Notes: generated by a model from the letters alone, not told the origin. A stretch of 64,000 nt of DNA from Gallionellaceae bacterium (GCA_028714875.1 JAQTLN010000014.1:50499-114498); one strand, 5' to 3'. Numbered from the stretch's first letter, positions 16,796 to 28,205 are shown. A program made the numbers and translations.

Positions 16796-17514
16796 GTCGA
16801 ACTCTGCCTTACATAGAGGGCGGCCTGTTCCCAACCCAGATTGGCGACGACGTCGATGATGCAGAGATGGGAGACAAAGGGGCCGCAATTGCCGAATTGC
16901 CGGTATGGCGCGGGATGGTAATTCTGAAACACGAGTTCGAGGTTGCCAAACTCGGCGCCAAACTCGGGAAAACCATCCGCCATCAGATAATCCCGTGACC
17001 CGGGCGGCGAAAGATAGCACCGGCAATGCAGCGTTCGGCAGATGGCCGCCAAGCGTTCGCTGCGCGTGCCCGGCGCGTCGAGCCGGCTGGCGCGCTGGAA
17101 GGCCGGGTGCAGGCCGAGCCAGCCGGACAGCCGCTGGATCAGCTCGATATTGAATTCGCCCAGCATTTCCGGGGGATTTTCCAGTACCGGCAACAACCGG
17201 CCCAACAGCGCCTCGCCGAACGGGTGGCGGGCATAGGACTGGGCCAGTTGCCGGGCGAGCTTGGCGAAATGCCGCCGGGGATCGTGCAGCCGGGTTTCCG
17301 CGATGGTCTGCTCCAAGCCCCGGTTCTCGATCGGCGCGATGATGGCTTGTTCCCGGCCCTGGGCGAGCACGCGATTGCGCGTCTGCCAGGACTGTTTTTC
17401 CAACTGTACGTTGTCGAGAAACACGAAATCGTCGGCCTGGCTGATCAAGTTGAAATACCCGGCCCAGGGGAAAAAGGTCGGTTGCATGATGGCGCAACAA
17501 CGGGCGTGATTCAT
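16792..17514 (-). CDS. WbqC-like family protein
   Basis: 240 residues matching the WbqC family from its first motif (IMQPTFFPWAGYFNLI), through VFLDNVQLEKQSWQTRN, to the C-terminal NYHPAPYRQF. These proteins occur in O-antigen and nonulosonate loci; their biochemical activity is not settled, though a role in transferring or attaching modifying groups has been suggested. It overlaps pseG upstream and pseI downstream by 4 bp each, so it is tightly tied to pseudaminate synthesis here. Confidence 0.82.
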   Translation of the reverse strand: MNHARCCAIMQPTFFPWAGYFNLISQADDFVFLDNVQLEKQSWQTRNRVLAQGREQAIIAPIENRGLEQTIAETRLHDPRRHFAKLARQLAQSYARHPFGEALLGRLLPVLENPPEMLGEFNIELIQRLSGWLGLHPAFQRASRLDAPGTRSERLAAICRTLHCRCYLSPPGSRDYLMADGFPEFGAEFGNLELVFQNYHPAPYRQFGNCGPFVSHLCIIDVVANLGWEQAALYVRQSST

Positions 17515-18551
17515 GCGCGTACCCCGGCTTCGGCCAGGTCGAGCAGGGCCTCGATGGCGGTGGCCGCCCGGCTCGCGCCGAGGCCGTCGATCAGTGCGCG
17601 CTGCCGCTTTGACATGGCCTGGCGCGCGGCGGCATCCGCGAGCAGGGCCGCCACTTCGGCGCGCACTAATTCGGCATCGAAACCGCCTTCATAGCCCAGA
17701 GAGTGCCCGATGCCGCGCGCCGCGAACCATTCCGCCTCGGGAAGCAGATCGTGCAACTGCGGGAAGAACAGCAGCGGCGTCCCCAGAGCCAGACACTCGT
17801 AGACGATCATCCCGCCCGTCGTCAGCGCCAGGCCGGCTTGTGCCAGCAGCCCGGCCAATTCGTGGCCCGGGATGCCGACCCTTAGCGTGAGGTTTGCGGA
17901 TGCCGCCAGCGCGGCCAGTTCCGGCAACCTCGGGAACGCGGCCCCCACCACCAGGGTGACCGGAATGGCGGGCCAGGGCGTCTGCCGGGCGAGAAAGTCG
18001 GCCCAGTCGGCGGCGCGCTCGCCACCGCCGACGACCACCACCAGATTTTCCCTGGCCGGCTCCCGCCAGCGGCAATGCTGGAACACCGGGCGCAGCAAGG
18101 CGTGGCGGGGGCCGGTGAGGATCGTGGCGCCGGCGCGCGCGGCGGGGTATTGGTGGTAAGCGTCGAGCACGGTGCCGTTGATGATGAGATCGGCATCGAC
18201 CGCGCCGCCCCAATCGTCGATCAGCGCGATTTTTCCAGCATAGGCCGCGCGCAGCTCGTTCCAGCGCACGGCCAGCGCGCGCGGCAGGTCAATCAGCAGC
18301 AGATCCGGACGCAGCGCCGCCAGCCCCGACTCCCAGGGCCGGCCCGCCTCTACGGCATCGGGATCGAGGCGCGCGGCATCGGGGAAAAACCGCGCCAGCG
18401 GCTCGCCCCGGCCGATCACGGTCAGGCGATGCGGCCGGGCGATCTCGCGCAGGATGGCGTCCACCCGGATGGCATGGGCCATGCCGCTGTCACTGGTCGC
18501 ATCCAGCCGCGCGACGAGATGCGGCAGGTTGGCGGTCGGCGCCGGCATCAC
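17511..18551 (-). CDS. pseG: UDP-sugar hydrolase of pseudaminate pathway
   Basis: 346 residues. GT-B-like PseG/SpsG fold: RLDATSDSGMAHAIRVDAI holds the catalytic histidine region, LLLIDLPRAL and IALIDDWGG follow, and the C-terminal half has the nucleotide-binding VVVVGGGERAADW and LTTGGMIVYECLALGTPLL. It removes UDP from UDP-2,4-diacetamido-trideoxy-altrose before the PseI condensation. The usual second half of the catalytic motif is altered (MAHAIR where GxGHVMR is common), but the His is present. ATGA overlaps on both sides. Confidence 0.82.
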   Translation of the reverse strand: MMPAPTANLPHLVARLDATSDSGMAHAIRVDAILREIARPHRLTVIGRGEPLARFFPDAARLDPDAVEAGRPWESGLAALRPDLLLIDLPRALAVRWNELRAAYAGKIALIDDWGGAVDADLIINGTVLDAYHQYPAARAGATILTGPRHALLRPVFQHCRWREPARENLVVVVGGGERAADWADFLARQTPWPAIPVTLVVGAAFPRLPELAALAASANLTLRVGIPGHELAGLLAQAGLALTTGGMIVYECLALGTPLLFFPQLHDLLPEAEWFAARGIGHSLGYEGGFDAELVRAEVAALLADAAARQAMSKRQRALIDGLGASRAATAIEALLDLAEAGVRA

Positions 18552-19642
18552 GCGCCCGCCACCGCCGCCGCGATCAGCTCAGCAGCCTGGCGGATGCGTT
18601 GCGGGGGGTAATCCGGCGTCAACCACAGGTTGAGCACCGTCGCCTGCCAATCTCGGGCAGTCGCCGCCACGCTGCTGGGCGCATAGGTGGCATGGCGCGG
18701 AAAGAAGGTATCCAGCGCCGGGTAGTTGTCCCCGGCGTCGATTCCGGCGGCGCGCAGCTTTTCCAGAACCAGGTCACGATGGGTCGCCACCCGCCCGATC
18801 AAACGCCAGGGCGCGACCTGTTCGATCTCGGGAAACTCGACCGGGTCGCCCACCGCTTGCAGCGCCGCGCGCCAGTTCAGCGCGGTCTCCCGGCGTCGGG
18901 CGATGTCTTCCGGCAAGCTCTCCAGTGCATGGCGCAAAGGGGCTTCCGCCCGCGCCGGGAAGGCAAAGCGATGAGAATGAGCGGACTGGAGCAAGGCGTT
19001 TTCACAGTCAAGGCGCGTCGCCATGTCGCCGCGCTTGGCGCGTCTGACCCAGCCCAGGCGCATGGCTTCCTCCGCGTCCGCTTCGCAGGCGGGAGGGTAA
19101 GTGGCAACGATGGCGGCCAGTTCTCCAGCCAACCGCGCGTCATTGGTCAACAGCGCGCCGCCCACACCCGCCGCAATGGTTTTCCCGGTGCCGAAGCTGA
19201 CCACGGCTGGTGCATCGGCGGCGAATTGCGAAGGCATGCCCAGCGCGCGATGCCCGGTCGCCAGGCTGTCGTTTTCCACGATGAGCCAGCCTTTTTCCCG
19301 CGCCGCCGCGCGCGTTTCCGGGTAGGGCTGAACCTGACCATACAGATGCGTGGGCATCACCGCGCCGGGGCGGCCGTAGCCACGCATGGCGGCGGCGAAC
19401 GCCTTGTCGTCGGGAAGCCCGGTGGTGGCGGATACGGCAACCAGGGTGGGGTGATGCCCCGCCGCGACCAGGGCGAGATAAACCTCCGGACAGATGTTCG
19501 AGGGGATCAACAACGGCCCGCGCGCGCCGGCCACTTCCAGGAGGGCCGTCAAGGCGTCCCGCGCCCGGCCGAACAGCACCGCGTATTCGCGCGCGAATCC
19601 CTGGGCGATTTCACGGGCCAGTTCGGGATAAGGCGAACGCAT
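18548..19642 (-). CDS. DegT/DnrJ-like PLP-dependent aminotransferase
   Basis: 364 residues from the ATG at 19642 (1-bp overlap with the upstream stop, TGATG). It has the fold-type I layout: LLIPSNICPEVYLALVAAG near the start, MPTHLYGQVQPYPETR, the cofactor Asp-like region IVENDSLATG, and the Schiff-base lysine in SFGTGKTI (Lys154). It is a second sugar aminotransferase in the locus besides PseC, so it may act on another amino sugar or modify the glycan. Substrate not predictable from sequence. Confidence 0.75.
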   Translation of the reverse strand: MRSPYPELAREIAQGFAREYAVLFGRARDALTALLEVAGARGPLLIPSNICPEVYLALVAAGHHPTLVAVSATTGLPDDKAFAAAMRGYGRPGAVMPTHLYGQVQPYPETRAAAREKGWLIVENDSLATGHRALGMPSQFAADAPAVVSFGTGKTIAAGVGGALLTNDARLAGELAAIVATYPPACEADAEEAMRLGWVRRAKRGDMATRLDCENALLQSAHSHRFAFPARAEAPLRHALESLPEDIARRRETALNWRAALQAVGDPVEFPEIEQVAPWRLIGRVATHRDLVLEKLRAAGIDAGDNYPALDTFFPRHATYAPSSVAATARDWQATVLNLWLTPDYPPQRIRQAAELIAAAVAGA

Positions 19643-20625
19643 CAGCGGCCGGAATCGGGTTCCGCGCACCTGCCCGCGACCAAACCCGGCGCGTCGGCCA
19701 GGCGGGCAACCAGTTCCGGGTATCGGGAAGAAAAGATGCCGTTCTCCGGCAGCAGGCAGGGAATGCCGGCCAGGATCGGGAAGACCAGGCCGTCGGTCGG
19801 GCAGAAATAGGCATCCCGCGAAACCTGCAACGGCCCGCCGGAAATCGGCGAGACGTAGGGATGCCCCTCCGGCCATGCAACCGCCGTGGCGCCCGGCTTG
19901 CGGGCAATGATCAAAGCCGCCTGGTTGTTCGGGTTTTCGTTGGGCTCCCAAAGGCGATGCTCGATGATTTCCGCCCCCAGCTTGCGCAATTCGTCGGCCA
20001 GCCCCTTCACATAACCATGGTGCTCGATATGGGCGCGCGTCGCCGCGTTACCGAGTTCGTGGGAAGGCTCGCGGAGCACGATATGGCCGCCGCAAACGCG
20101 ATAGATTTCGGCGAGCAGTTCCGCTTCCTTGCCGCCATTCGGCTCCAGAGAATGGCTGGAGAAAACCACCTCGAAGGCGTTGTCCCGTATCGGCAGGGTG
20201 CTCATTTCGGCGAGAAACAGGCGAATCTCGGGCACCGCCCAATCGACGAGATTGCGCTGCCCCACCAGCAGGCGGGACAAGGACAGGTCGAGCCCGTGGC
20301 AATGCGCCGGCTGGTTCCGCATCTGCTTGACCACATGCGAAAGGGTGATGGCCTCGCCGGTGCCCACATGGAGTATCCGATGCGGCGAGTAAGCGTCCAG
20401 GATGCGGGCGAGCTCGGCGGTCGCGGCAAGATTGGCGCGCGCGAGCACCGGGTCCTTAATCGCCTCGGTGTAACTGCCCGCCTGCATGTCGTAGGACGCC
20501 CTGATGGCGAACGCATCGTTACGGCCTTCCGCGCCACGCAGGTACTCCAGAATATTGCGTTTTTCCTGATACAGGCGGCGCAGCAGGGCGGTGTCGATAC
20601 CGCCGCGCGGTGGGGTGGCGCTCAT
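19642..20625 (-). CDS. SAM methyltransferase with C-terminal Trm112-like segment
   Basis: 327 residues. Residues ~80-220 form a class I methyltransferase core (HRILHVGTGEAITLSHVV, RDNAFEVVFSSHSLEPNGG). The last ~70 residues (YVSPISGGPLQV...YFCPTDGLVFPILAGIPCLL) look like a Trm112/YcaR-type small domain without all of its cysteines. The fusion resembles methyltransferases found in nonulosonate and capsule clusters. It overlaps the next genes by 1 and 4 bp. Acceptor unknown. Confidence 0.7.
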   Translation of the reverse strand: MSATPPRGGIDTALLRRLYQEKRNILEYLRGAEGRNDAFAIRASYDMQAGSYTEAIKDPVLARANLAATAELARILDAYSPHRILHVGTGEAITLSHVVKQMRNQPAHCHGLDLSLSRLLVGQRNLVDWAVPEIRLFLAEMSTLPIRDNAFEVVFSSHSLEPNGGKEAELLAEIYRVCGGHIVLREPSHELGNAATRAHIEHHGYVKGLADELRKLGAEIIEHRLWEPNENPNNQAALIIARKPGATAVAWPEGHPYVSPISGGPLQVSRDAYFCPTDGLVFPILAGIPCLLPENGIFSSRYPELVARLADAPGLVAGRCAEPDSGR

Positions 20626-21299
20626 GTCGGCTTCCTTGCCTCGACGACGTGGTATTGCTCGACCATGCGGTTGCCCACGACATCCTGGCGGCTGTGCAGC
20701 ATCCAGCGGGAAAGCTCGAAATCGGCGAAGAGGTCGAGGATGTCGCGGCGGGAGAAGAAATGGCGGGTGCCGTCATGCTCACCGTTGAAGAAATCACCGC
20801 TCCCAAGATGCTCTCCCTGACCAAACAGGAAATGTCCTTCCGCCGCCAGGCTGCAACAGATCACGCCGCCCGGCTTCAGCACGCGCCGCATCTCCGCGAC
20901 AATGCCGCGTACCGCTTCGAGGCGGTTGTGTTGCAGGGCGCCGCGCTCGAACACTGCATCGAAACAGCCGTCGGGATGCGCGAGATGCGCGGCATCGGTG
21001 ACTTCGAGCGCACCGTAGCCCAGGCCTCTGGCCTGGAACAGCGCGCGCGCGCGCGCGATGGCGGTTTCCGAGTAATCCACGCCGTACACCTCGAAGCCCA
21101 TGCTCCACGCGGCGAACAGCAGGTTCTGCCCGGTGCCGCAGCCGATTTCCAGCACCTTGCGGCCGTGGCCGTCGCGGGTGAAGGATCGCGCCAGGAAAGC
21201 GATGATGTCGGTGTAGGGGGCGATGGGCGCGTAGTTCTCCTCCGTATAGAGTGCGTCCCAGATCGCGCGCGAGGGCGCATCGGCGATCGTCTCGTTCAC
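20622..21299 (-). CDS. Class I SAM-dependent methyltransferase
   Basis: 225 residues. Motif I KVLEIGCGTGQNLLFA, motif II YGVDYSETAIARAR, post-motifs DAVFERGALQHN and VLKPGGVICCSL are all in order. It is the third or fourth methyltransferase in this operon, implying heavily methylated sugars. Overlaps pseF (upstream, 4 bp) and the downstream methyltransferase (4 bp). Substrate unknown. Confidence 0.8.
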   Translation of the reverse strand: MNETIADAPSRAIWDALYTEENYAPIAPYTDIIAFLARSFTRDGHGRKVLEIGCGTGQNLLFAAWSMGFEVYGVDYSETAIARARALFQARGLGYGALEVTDAAHLAHPDGCFDAVFERGALQHNRLEAVRGIVAEMRRVLKPGGVICCSLAAEGHFLFGQGEHLGSGDFFNGEHDGTRHFFSRRDILDLFADFELSRWMLHSRQDVVGNRMVEQYHVVEARKPT

Positions 21300-22008
21300 G
21301 GCTGGTCTCCCTCCTGGCGCTTTTCCCGCTCCCGCAGCAGGGCATGCATCAGCTCGGCGGATGCCCAGTCGTCCTCGGTGTCGATGTCCTGCACCCGGTA
21401 ATGCGGCAACTCGACGATCAGGGAAGCGGGAGAGAAGATGACCATCTCGTCCAGATACGCCTGCGCCGTGCCCCAGTAGAACTGGCCCGCGTCGTGGTAG
21501 GCGGGTTCGAGGTCCTGCGAACGGGAGAAAAGGTGTTCCGGGAACAGGGCTTCCACCTCGCCGTTTGCGTTGAGCCGGATTGCCCGCTGGATTGGAAACA
21601 CATAACGGGTGGCTGAAAACACGAAGGACTTGCCGGAAGTGATGAGTTTTTCGTAACCCGCGCGGATATCGCCGGCGCGCAGGAAGGGCGCGGTGGCATA
21701 GATGCAGCAGGTGTGGCTCACCGGCTTCCCGGCTGCCTGGAACCAGGCGATGGCGTGGCGCACCACGGCGTCGGTTCCGGTGTGGTCATCGGCCAACGCA
21801 CGGGGACGCAGGAAGGGAACCTCGGCGCCATTCGCCATGGCCACTTCAGCGATGCGCTCGTCCTCGGTGGAAACGACGATATGGTCGAACAGGCCGCTGG
21901 CGCGCGCCGCCTGGATGGAGTGCGCCAACATGGGGCGGCCGGCGAACATCCTGATGTTCTTGCGCGGAATGCGTTTGCTGCCGCCACGCGCGGGAATGAC
22001 GCAGAGTT

Positions 22009-22012
<4 letters not shown>
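21296..22012 (-). CDS. pseF: Pseudaminic acid cytidylyltransferase
   Basis: 238 residues. CMP-sugar synthetase fold: LCVIPARGGSKRIPRKNI at the start is the CTP-binding signature, followed by SIQAARASGLFDHIVVSTED and the metal-binding VQDIDTEDDW at the C-terminus. It activates pseudaminic acid to the CMP form used by the glycosyltransferases. ATGA overlaps pseC upstream. The PseF assignment over NeuA/LegF rests on the pse context and on FVFSATRYVFPIQRAIRL, which is PseF-like. Confidence 0.87.
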
Positions 22013-24224
<2,212 letters not shown>

Positions 24225-24229
24225 TTACC

Positions 24230-24607
24230 TCAGCCGGCTTCGCCGCGCAATCCCGCCGCGACGTTGTTGTTGATGCTGATGAGAATATCGAGCTTCTCGG
24301 GAGCCGGGTAGGCCAGAACGTCGAAGGAACGGCGATCCACAAATAGGCTGAGGGCCAGCAGATTACGCCTGATTTCCTCGGGCAACGGGTTGTCCTCCAC
24401 CGATAACTCGGCCTGGAAGAAGGTCCAGACACGCTGGTTGTAGCTGAGCGCGTCTTCGAGTTGCGCGTCGTGGTCCTCGCGTGTCCAGTTATCCTTGAGC
24501 TGCTGCAATTGCTGCGCCGCCTTGGTCAATACGGTCGCTTCGAGATCACGTTGCGACAACGTGGCTTTTTCCACGCTACGGTAGGCATCAAGCGGGTTTG
24601 CGGGCAT
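24230..24607 (-). CDS. flaF: Flagellar biosynthesis regulator FlaF
   Basis: 125 residues, all-helical, with the FlaF pattern: MPANPLDAYRSVEKAT at the N-terminus, LEDALSYNQRVWTFFQAEL, LPEEIRRNLLALSLFVDRRS and a C-terminal LISINNNVAAGLRG. In Caulobacter and relatives FlaF assists flagellin translation and secretion and works against FlbT. It overlaps flbT by 20 bp. The family is typical of alphaproteobacteria, matching the flagellin type here. Confidence 0.8.
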   Translation of the reverse strand: MPANPLDAYRSVEKATLSQRDLEATVLTKAAQQLQQLKDNWTREDHDAQLEDALSYNQRVWTFFQAELSVEDNPLPEEIRRNLLALSLFVDRRSFDVLAYPAPEKLDILISINNNVAAGLRGEAG

Positions 24608-24986
24608 TGCTGAGCAACTCCTGTTCGTAATTAATCAATTCACGTGCCGCTTTCAGCGCCTGGTAATACAAGCCATCCAGCACAAGATCGCTCACCTTGC
24701 CGATCAACTCCGTGGTGCTGGGCGCCACCTGGATCACGGCCTTCACTTGCTCCCAGTAATACTGGTGGTAGCGCGCCAGACTGGGCGCATCCATGTACAT
24801 CATCTGCACCGCCAGATAGATCCGTTTGCAAGGCGTGTCGGCATCCGTCTCTTTGAGGATGTCCTTCTCGCGCAGCACCGGAACATCATTCAATACCGTC
24901 AACTGGCATCGGTTGTCGCCATTAACGAGAACGGCCCCGCCGAGAAACAACTTCTCGTGGGGCCGCAAATCAAGTTTAAGAGGCAT
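24588..24986 (-). CDS. flbT: Flagellin translation regulator FlbT
   Basis: 132 residues: LDLRPHEKLFLGGAVLVNGD is the FlbT start, then NDVPVLREKDILKE and the helical AVQMMYMDAPSLARYHQYYWEQV. FlbT binds the 5' untranslated region of flagellin mRNA in Caulobacter and limits its translation. Overlap with flaF and closeness to flagellin (via one unknown gene) support a dedicated flagellin-control unit. Its usual target is the leader of the flagellin transcript at 26749-26828. Confidence 0.85.
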   Translation of the reverse strand: MPLKLDLRPHEKLFLGGAVLVNGDNRCQLTVLNDVPVLREKDILKETDADTPCKRIYLAVQMMYMDAPSLARYHQYYWEQVKAVIQVAPSTTELIGKVSDLVLDGLYYQALKAARELINYEQELLSNARKPA

Positions 24987-25003
24987 GCTGCCCTACCACT
25001 CCG

Positions 25004-25783
25004 TTACTTCGACTCTACAGCCTGATCCAACTGGCGCGCGTTGCTGCCGATGCCGAGATTACCGAGATCGGCAAGCCGATCACGGATACCGACCGCCTGA
25101 CTCTGCGCTTCGGGCGATTTCGCCTGTTTCACGAAATTGTCGACGTCTTTCCACAACCTGGTTTGCAAGTCCTCCAGGGATGACATCCTGGTTTTGACCT
25201 GGTCGAGCGCTTTGCTGACTTCCGCATCGCTCGCCGTGCGTGGATCAAGCTTGGGCAAGTCCCAAGGCTGATCCTTGACGGCGGCGAGGGACGCATCCGG
25301 CTTGGCGGTGGTGGCATCTCCCTTGGCGGTCGTATCCGTCTGATTCGCAAACAGATGACCGACCGCGTCGACGGCAGCCGCCGGCGGAAAAGTCAGACCT
25401 TCGATCTCCTTGCGCAGACCAGAAATTTCGTTGAGCAGGGAAATTCTTTGTGGATTGTCGATCGGATAGGGCGGATACATTTTCACGATTTCGCCCAGAT
25501 TCTTCTCGACCTTCCCCAGCAATTGACCCGCTTGCCCAACCGTGTCGCTCACTTCGCGCACCACTGACGCAGCCTTGTTCAGCGCATCCTGGCGAACGCG
25601 CAACTGTGCATAGGCACCCGCCACTTGCACGGAGGTCGCCGACTGCTTGTCGCGCGAAACTTCGGGCTGCGGCAACCCCGCATCATCCGGACGAACCGTC
25701 CCAACAGACCGTTGCGCGGCCGTTGTACCAGTTTGACTAGCTACCGAGTGACTGACTCCAGCCCCTGAGATTTCAGTGACCAT
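25004..25783 (-). CDS. Unknown helical protein of the flagellin locus
   Basis: 259 residues with a strong Shine-Dalgarno (GGAGG) before the ATG. The first ~50 residues are polar and disordered-looking. Residues ~55-125 form a helical stretch (AYAQLRVRQDALNKAASVV...LGKVEKNLGEIVKMYPPYP) that resembles the ends of filament proteins. A low-complexity linker rich in Thr/Asp/Ala follows, then a second helix. I do not recognise a family. Sitting between flagellin and flbT, it may be a flagellin chaperone or accessory factor, which is inference from position. Confidence 0.6.
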   Translation of the reverse strand: MVTEISGAGVSHSVASQTGTTAAQRSVGTVRPDDAGLPQPEVSRDKQSATSVQVAGAYAQLRVRQDALNKAASVVREVSDTVGQAGQLLGKVEKNLGEIVKMYPPYPIDNPQRISLLNEISGLRKEIEGLTFPPAAAVDAVGHLFANQTDTTAKGDATTAKPDASLAAVKDQPWDLPKLDPRTASDAEVSKALDQVKTRMSSLEDLQTRLWKDVDNFVKQAKSPEAQSQAVGIRDRLADLGNLGIGSNARQLDQAVESK

Positions 25784-25796
25784 TTCACCCTCCTCC

Positions 25797-25820
25797 CGCG
25801 TGAGCCCTCAAGCTCACGCG
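25797..25820 (-). promoter_or_regulatory. Intercistronic hairpin after flagellin
   Basis: Perfect 8-bp stem (CGCGTGAG/CTCACGCG) with an 8-nt loop, lying between the flagellin stop and the GGAGG of the next gene. There is no U-tract, so it is not a classic terminator. It may stabilise the abundant flagellin mRNA end or damp the downstream gene. Confidence 0.55.
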
Positions 25821-25845
25821 AGCTAAGTTACCGAGCATCATTGGA

Positions 25846-26748
25846 TTAGAACAATCTCAAGATCGATTGTTGCGCCTGGTTCGAGATACTCAACGCAGTG
25901 GTACCCAACGATTGCTTGGTTTGCAGTGAGAGCAGATTCGCACCTTCCTCATTGGTGTCGGCTTCAGTCAACTTGGTCGCACCGACCGTCAAGGTGTTCA
26001 CCATGTCGGTAATGAAGCTCTGCCTGGTCGTCAACGTGTTGAGGTTGGCCGCAAGCTCGGAAGCCTTGGTTTGCAAAGTCGAGATCGCTGTATTCAGCGT
26101 AGCCTCGATCGAGTTCAGTCCAGATGCGGTTTCGAGATCACCTGAAGTGAGGTTGCCGCTTGTTCCGGCAACGGTCAAAGAACCGCCACCGCCGGAAATA
26201 GCCAGACCGCTGGCGCCGGAGTTGAAACCGGACATCACAATCTTGGTGGTGGCATTCTCGTTCAAGTTCACCGTCAACGTCACGCTGCCGCTGGTGAGGA
26301 AGTTGGTGCCCTTGTAGCTGGAGTCACTTACCAAGTTGTTCAACTGCTCGACCAGACGGTTGTACTGCCCGGTCAGGCCGCTTGAGCCCCCAGTCGCGCT
26401 ACCCCCCAGGACCGTGCCGCTATTGACCGTGTCGTTGATGGCGGAACGCGCCTGGGTGACGATACCGCGCAGGGCTTCAATGGTGGAAAGCACACCCTTG
26501 ATGCCGGAATCCGCCGATTTCACCGTCTGAATGGCTTCACTGATGTTGTCTTTGAGGCCGGACAGCAGGTTGGCGCGGGTGTTGTGGCCTTGCGCCGCGA
26601 AAAAGTTGGCGGGATTGTCCACCGCGGTATTGACGCGCTTGCCACTGGAAAGACGTTCCTCGGTACTTGCCAGCAGTCTTGAAGTGTTCTGCAGGCCCAT
26701 CAAGTTGGAACGCATTGATGAGGTGAGGCCGATGTCGCCGATTGCCAT
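25846..26748 (-). CDS. Flagellin
   Basis: 300 residues. The N-terminal helix (SSMRSNLMGLQNTSRLL, STEERLSSGKRVNTAVDNPANFFAAQGH) and C-terminal helix (LEADTNEEGANLLSLQTKQSLGT-type, ending QAQQSILRLF) form the D0/D1 core, with a short Gly/Ser/Thr-rich surface domain at ~130-220 that offers O-glycosylation sites. The N-terminal wording is that of alphaproteobacterial flagellins, not the usual QVINTN-type betaproteobacterial flagellins. Expressed from a sigma-28 promoter at 26828-26854, and likely decorated by the pseudaminate pathway encoded downstream. Confidence 0.92.
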   Translation of the reverse strand: MAIGDIGLTSSMRSNLMGLQNTSRLLASTEERLSSGKRVNTAVDNPANFFAAQGHNTRANLLSGLKDNISEAIQTVKSADSGIKGVLSTIEALRGIVTQARSAINDTVNSGTVLGGSATGGSSGLTGQYNRLVEQLNNLVSDSSYKGTNFLTSGSVTLTVNLNENATTKIVMSGFNSGASGLAISGGGGSLTVAGTSGNLTSGDLETASGLNSIEATLNTAISTLQTKASELAANLNTLTTRQSFITDMVNTLTVGATKLTEADTNEEGANLLSLQTKQSLGTTALSISNQAQQSILRLF

Positions 26749-26827
26749 GATGAAACTCCTTTTCTAGGGTCGATTGAGGGAGGGCTTCTGCCTCCGAGGC
26801 TTGGATGAACTTCCTTGCCTTGCCCCG

Positions 26828-26854
26828 TTTTCGGTCATGGCTAAAAAAACTTTA
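26828..26854 (-). promoter_or_regulatory. Sigma-28 (FliA) promoter of flagellin
   Basis: On the minus strand TAAAGTTT, 11 bases, then ACCGAAAA: one of the best possible matches to the TAAAGTTT-N11-GCCGATAA consensus (two mismatches). It lies about 80 bp before the flagellin ATG, leaving a leader long enough for FlbT-type control. Confidence 0.75.
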
Positions 26855-26890
26855 GGATTTTTTTGAAATATTTTTTGAAGCCACTCTGGT

Positions 26891-27415
26891 TCAGTCCGCG
26901 CGCTCGGACGCCAGCACGTCGCTGAAGCCGAAATTGCGCAGGTCGCGTATCCGCCGGGGATAGAGGATGCCCCAGAGGTGGTCGGTTTCATGTTGCACCA
27001 CACGCGCATGAAAGCCGCTCACCTCGCGCGCAATGGCCTGCCCGAATTGATCGAAACCACTGTAGCGAAGCTGAGTGTGGCGCGGCACCTTGCCACGCAG
27101 GCCGGGGAGAGACAGGCAACCTTCCCAGGCCTCCTCCACTTCCTCCGACAGGGCGGTCAGGACCGGATTGATCAATACCGTGAACGGCACCACTTCGGCA
27201 TCGGGATAACGCGGGTTGCTTTCCACGCCAAACACCACCACTTGCAGATTCACCCCGATCTGCGGCGCGGCCAGGCCGGCGCCGTCGTTGGCGTGCATGG
27301 TCTCGATAAGGTCGGCCACCAGAGCATGCAGTTCCGGGGTATCAAAGACTCCCACCTTCTCCGCCACTCGCAGCAGGCGCGCATCGCCCATGCGCAGGAT
27401 GTCGCGAATCGCCAT
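26891..27415 (-). CDS. def: Peptide deformylase
   Basis: 174 residues from the ATG at 27415, two bases after the mtnP stop. The three metal-site motifs are present: [22 protein letters not shown] (metal Cys) and [11 protein letters not shown] (two His and the catalytic Glu). It removes the formyl group from nascent N-terminal methionine. Last gene of the hpt-mtnP-def operon. Confidence 0.93.
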   Translation of the reverse strand: MAIRDILRMGDARLLRVAEKVGVFDTPELHALVADLIETMHANDGAGLAAPQIGVNLQVVVFGVESNPRYPDAEVVPFTVLINPVLTALSEEVEEAWEGCLSLPGLRGKVPRHTQLRYSGFDQFGQAIAREVSGFHARVVQHETDHLWGILYPRRIRDLRNFGFSDVLASERAD

Positions 27416-27416
27416 C

Positions 27417-28205
27417 TCAGAACGCGCAGATGCCGCCGTTGCTGGCCGGGATTTCATCGCCGTAACTCATGCAGGCGAGATTTATCAGCACACCGCGCAA
27501 ACGGCCCATGACATCGCTCAGGGTGGCCTCGATAACTTCCGGCGAGATGCCCTCGGCACTGTCACCGCGTCCTGCCGCCCAGTTCACCGAGACCGCCACG
27601 GCCGCGTAACAGAGCCCGATTTCGCGCGCCAGATAGGCTTCCGGCATGCCGGTCATGCCCACCATGTCGGCGCCATCTTTCGCCAGGCGATCGATCTCCG
27701 CCTTGGTTTCCAGGCGAGGCCCCTGCACGCTGGCGTAGACGCCGCCATCCATGAAGCCCTCGCCCGCCTTCTCCAGGGCGGAGATGCAGCGTTGCCGCAT
27801 TTCCGGGCAATAAGGCCAGGTGAAATCCAGGTGGGTGACCGGCTTGTCGCCGTAATCGGCAAAGGTGGTTTCGCGCCCGTGGGTGTAGTCGATGATCTGG
27901 TCCGGCACCGCCAGGCCGCCTGGCGCGAGGTCGCCATGAATGCCGCCGACGGTGGCGACGGAGACCACATGGCTGACCTTCTGCGCATGCAGGGCCCAGA
28001 TATTGGCGCGGTAGTTCACCAAATGTGGCGGAATGGTGTGGCCATAGCCGTGGCGCGCCAGGAAAACCACGGGGTGGCCGTCGAGATCACCGAAAGTAAG
28101 CGGCCCGGAGGGTTCACCGTAGGGAGTGCGGATGACTTGTCGATGGGTGATGGAAAGGCCGGGCAGCTTGGTCAGCCCGGTACCGCCGATGATGGCCAGC
28201 ATCAT
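27417..28205 (-). CDS. mtnP: S-methyl-5'-thioinosine/thioadenosine phosphorylase
   Basis: 262 residues. Purine nucleoside phosphorylase family 2: [15 protein letters not shown], the phosphate-binding [43 protein letters not shown] and [10 protein letters not shown]. Pseudomonas-type enzymes of this group prefer methylthioinosine and carry the NWAAGRG segment seen here near residue 210. It recycles the methylthio-purine by-product of polyamine synthesis. The start overlaps the hpt stop by 4 bp; the purine-salvage neighbour makes functional sense. Confidence 0.85.
   Translation of the reverse strand: MMLAIIGGTGLTKLPGLSITHRQVIRTPYGEPSGPLTFGDLDGHPVVFLARHGYGHTIPPHLVNYRANIWALHAQKVSHVVSVATVGGIHGDLAPGGLAVPDQIIDYTHGRETTFADYGDKPVTHLDFTWPYCPEMRQRCISALEKAGEGFMDGGVYASVQGPRLETKAEIDRLAKDGADMVGMTGMPEAYLAREIGLCYAAVAVSVNWAAGRGDSAEGISPEVIEATLSDVMGRLRGVLINLACMSYGDEIPASNGGICAF

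Noticed and set aside
25797..25820. Flagellin transcription terminator
   Set aside because: The hairpin has no U-tract and abuts the next gene's Shine-Dalgarno; kept as a regulatory hairpin only.
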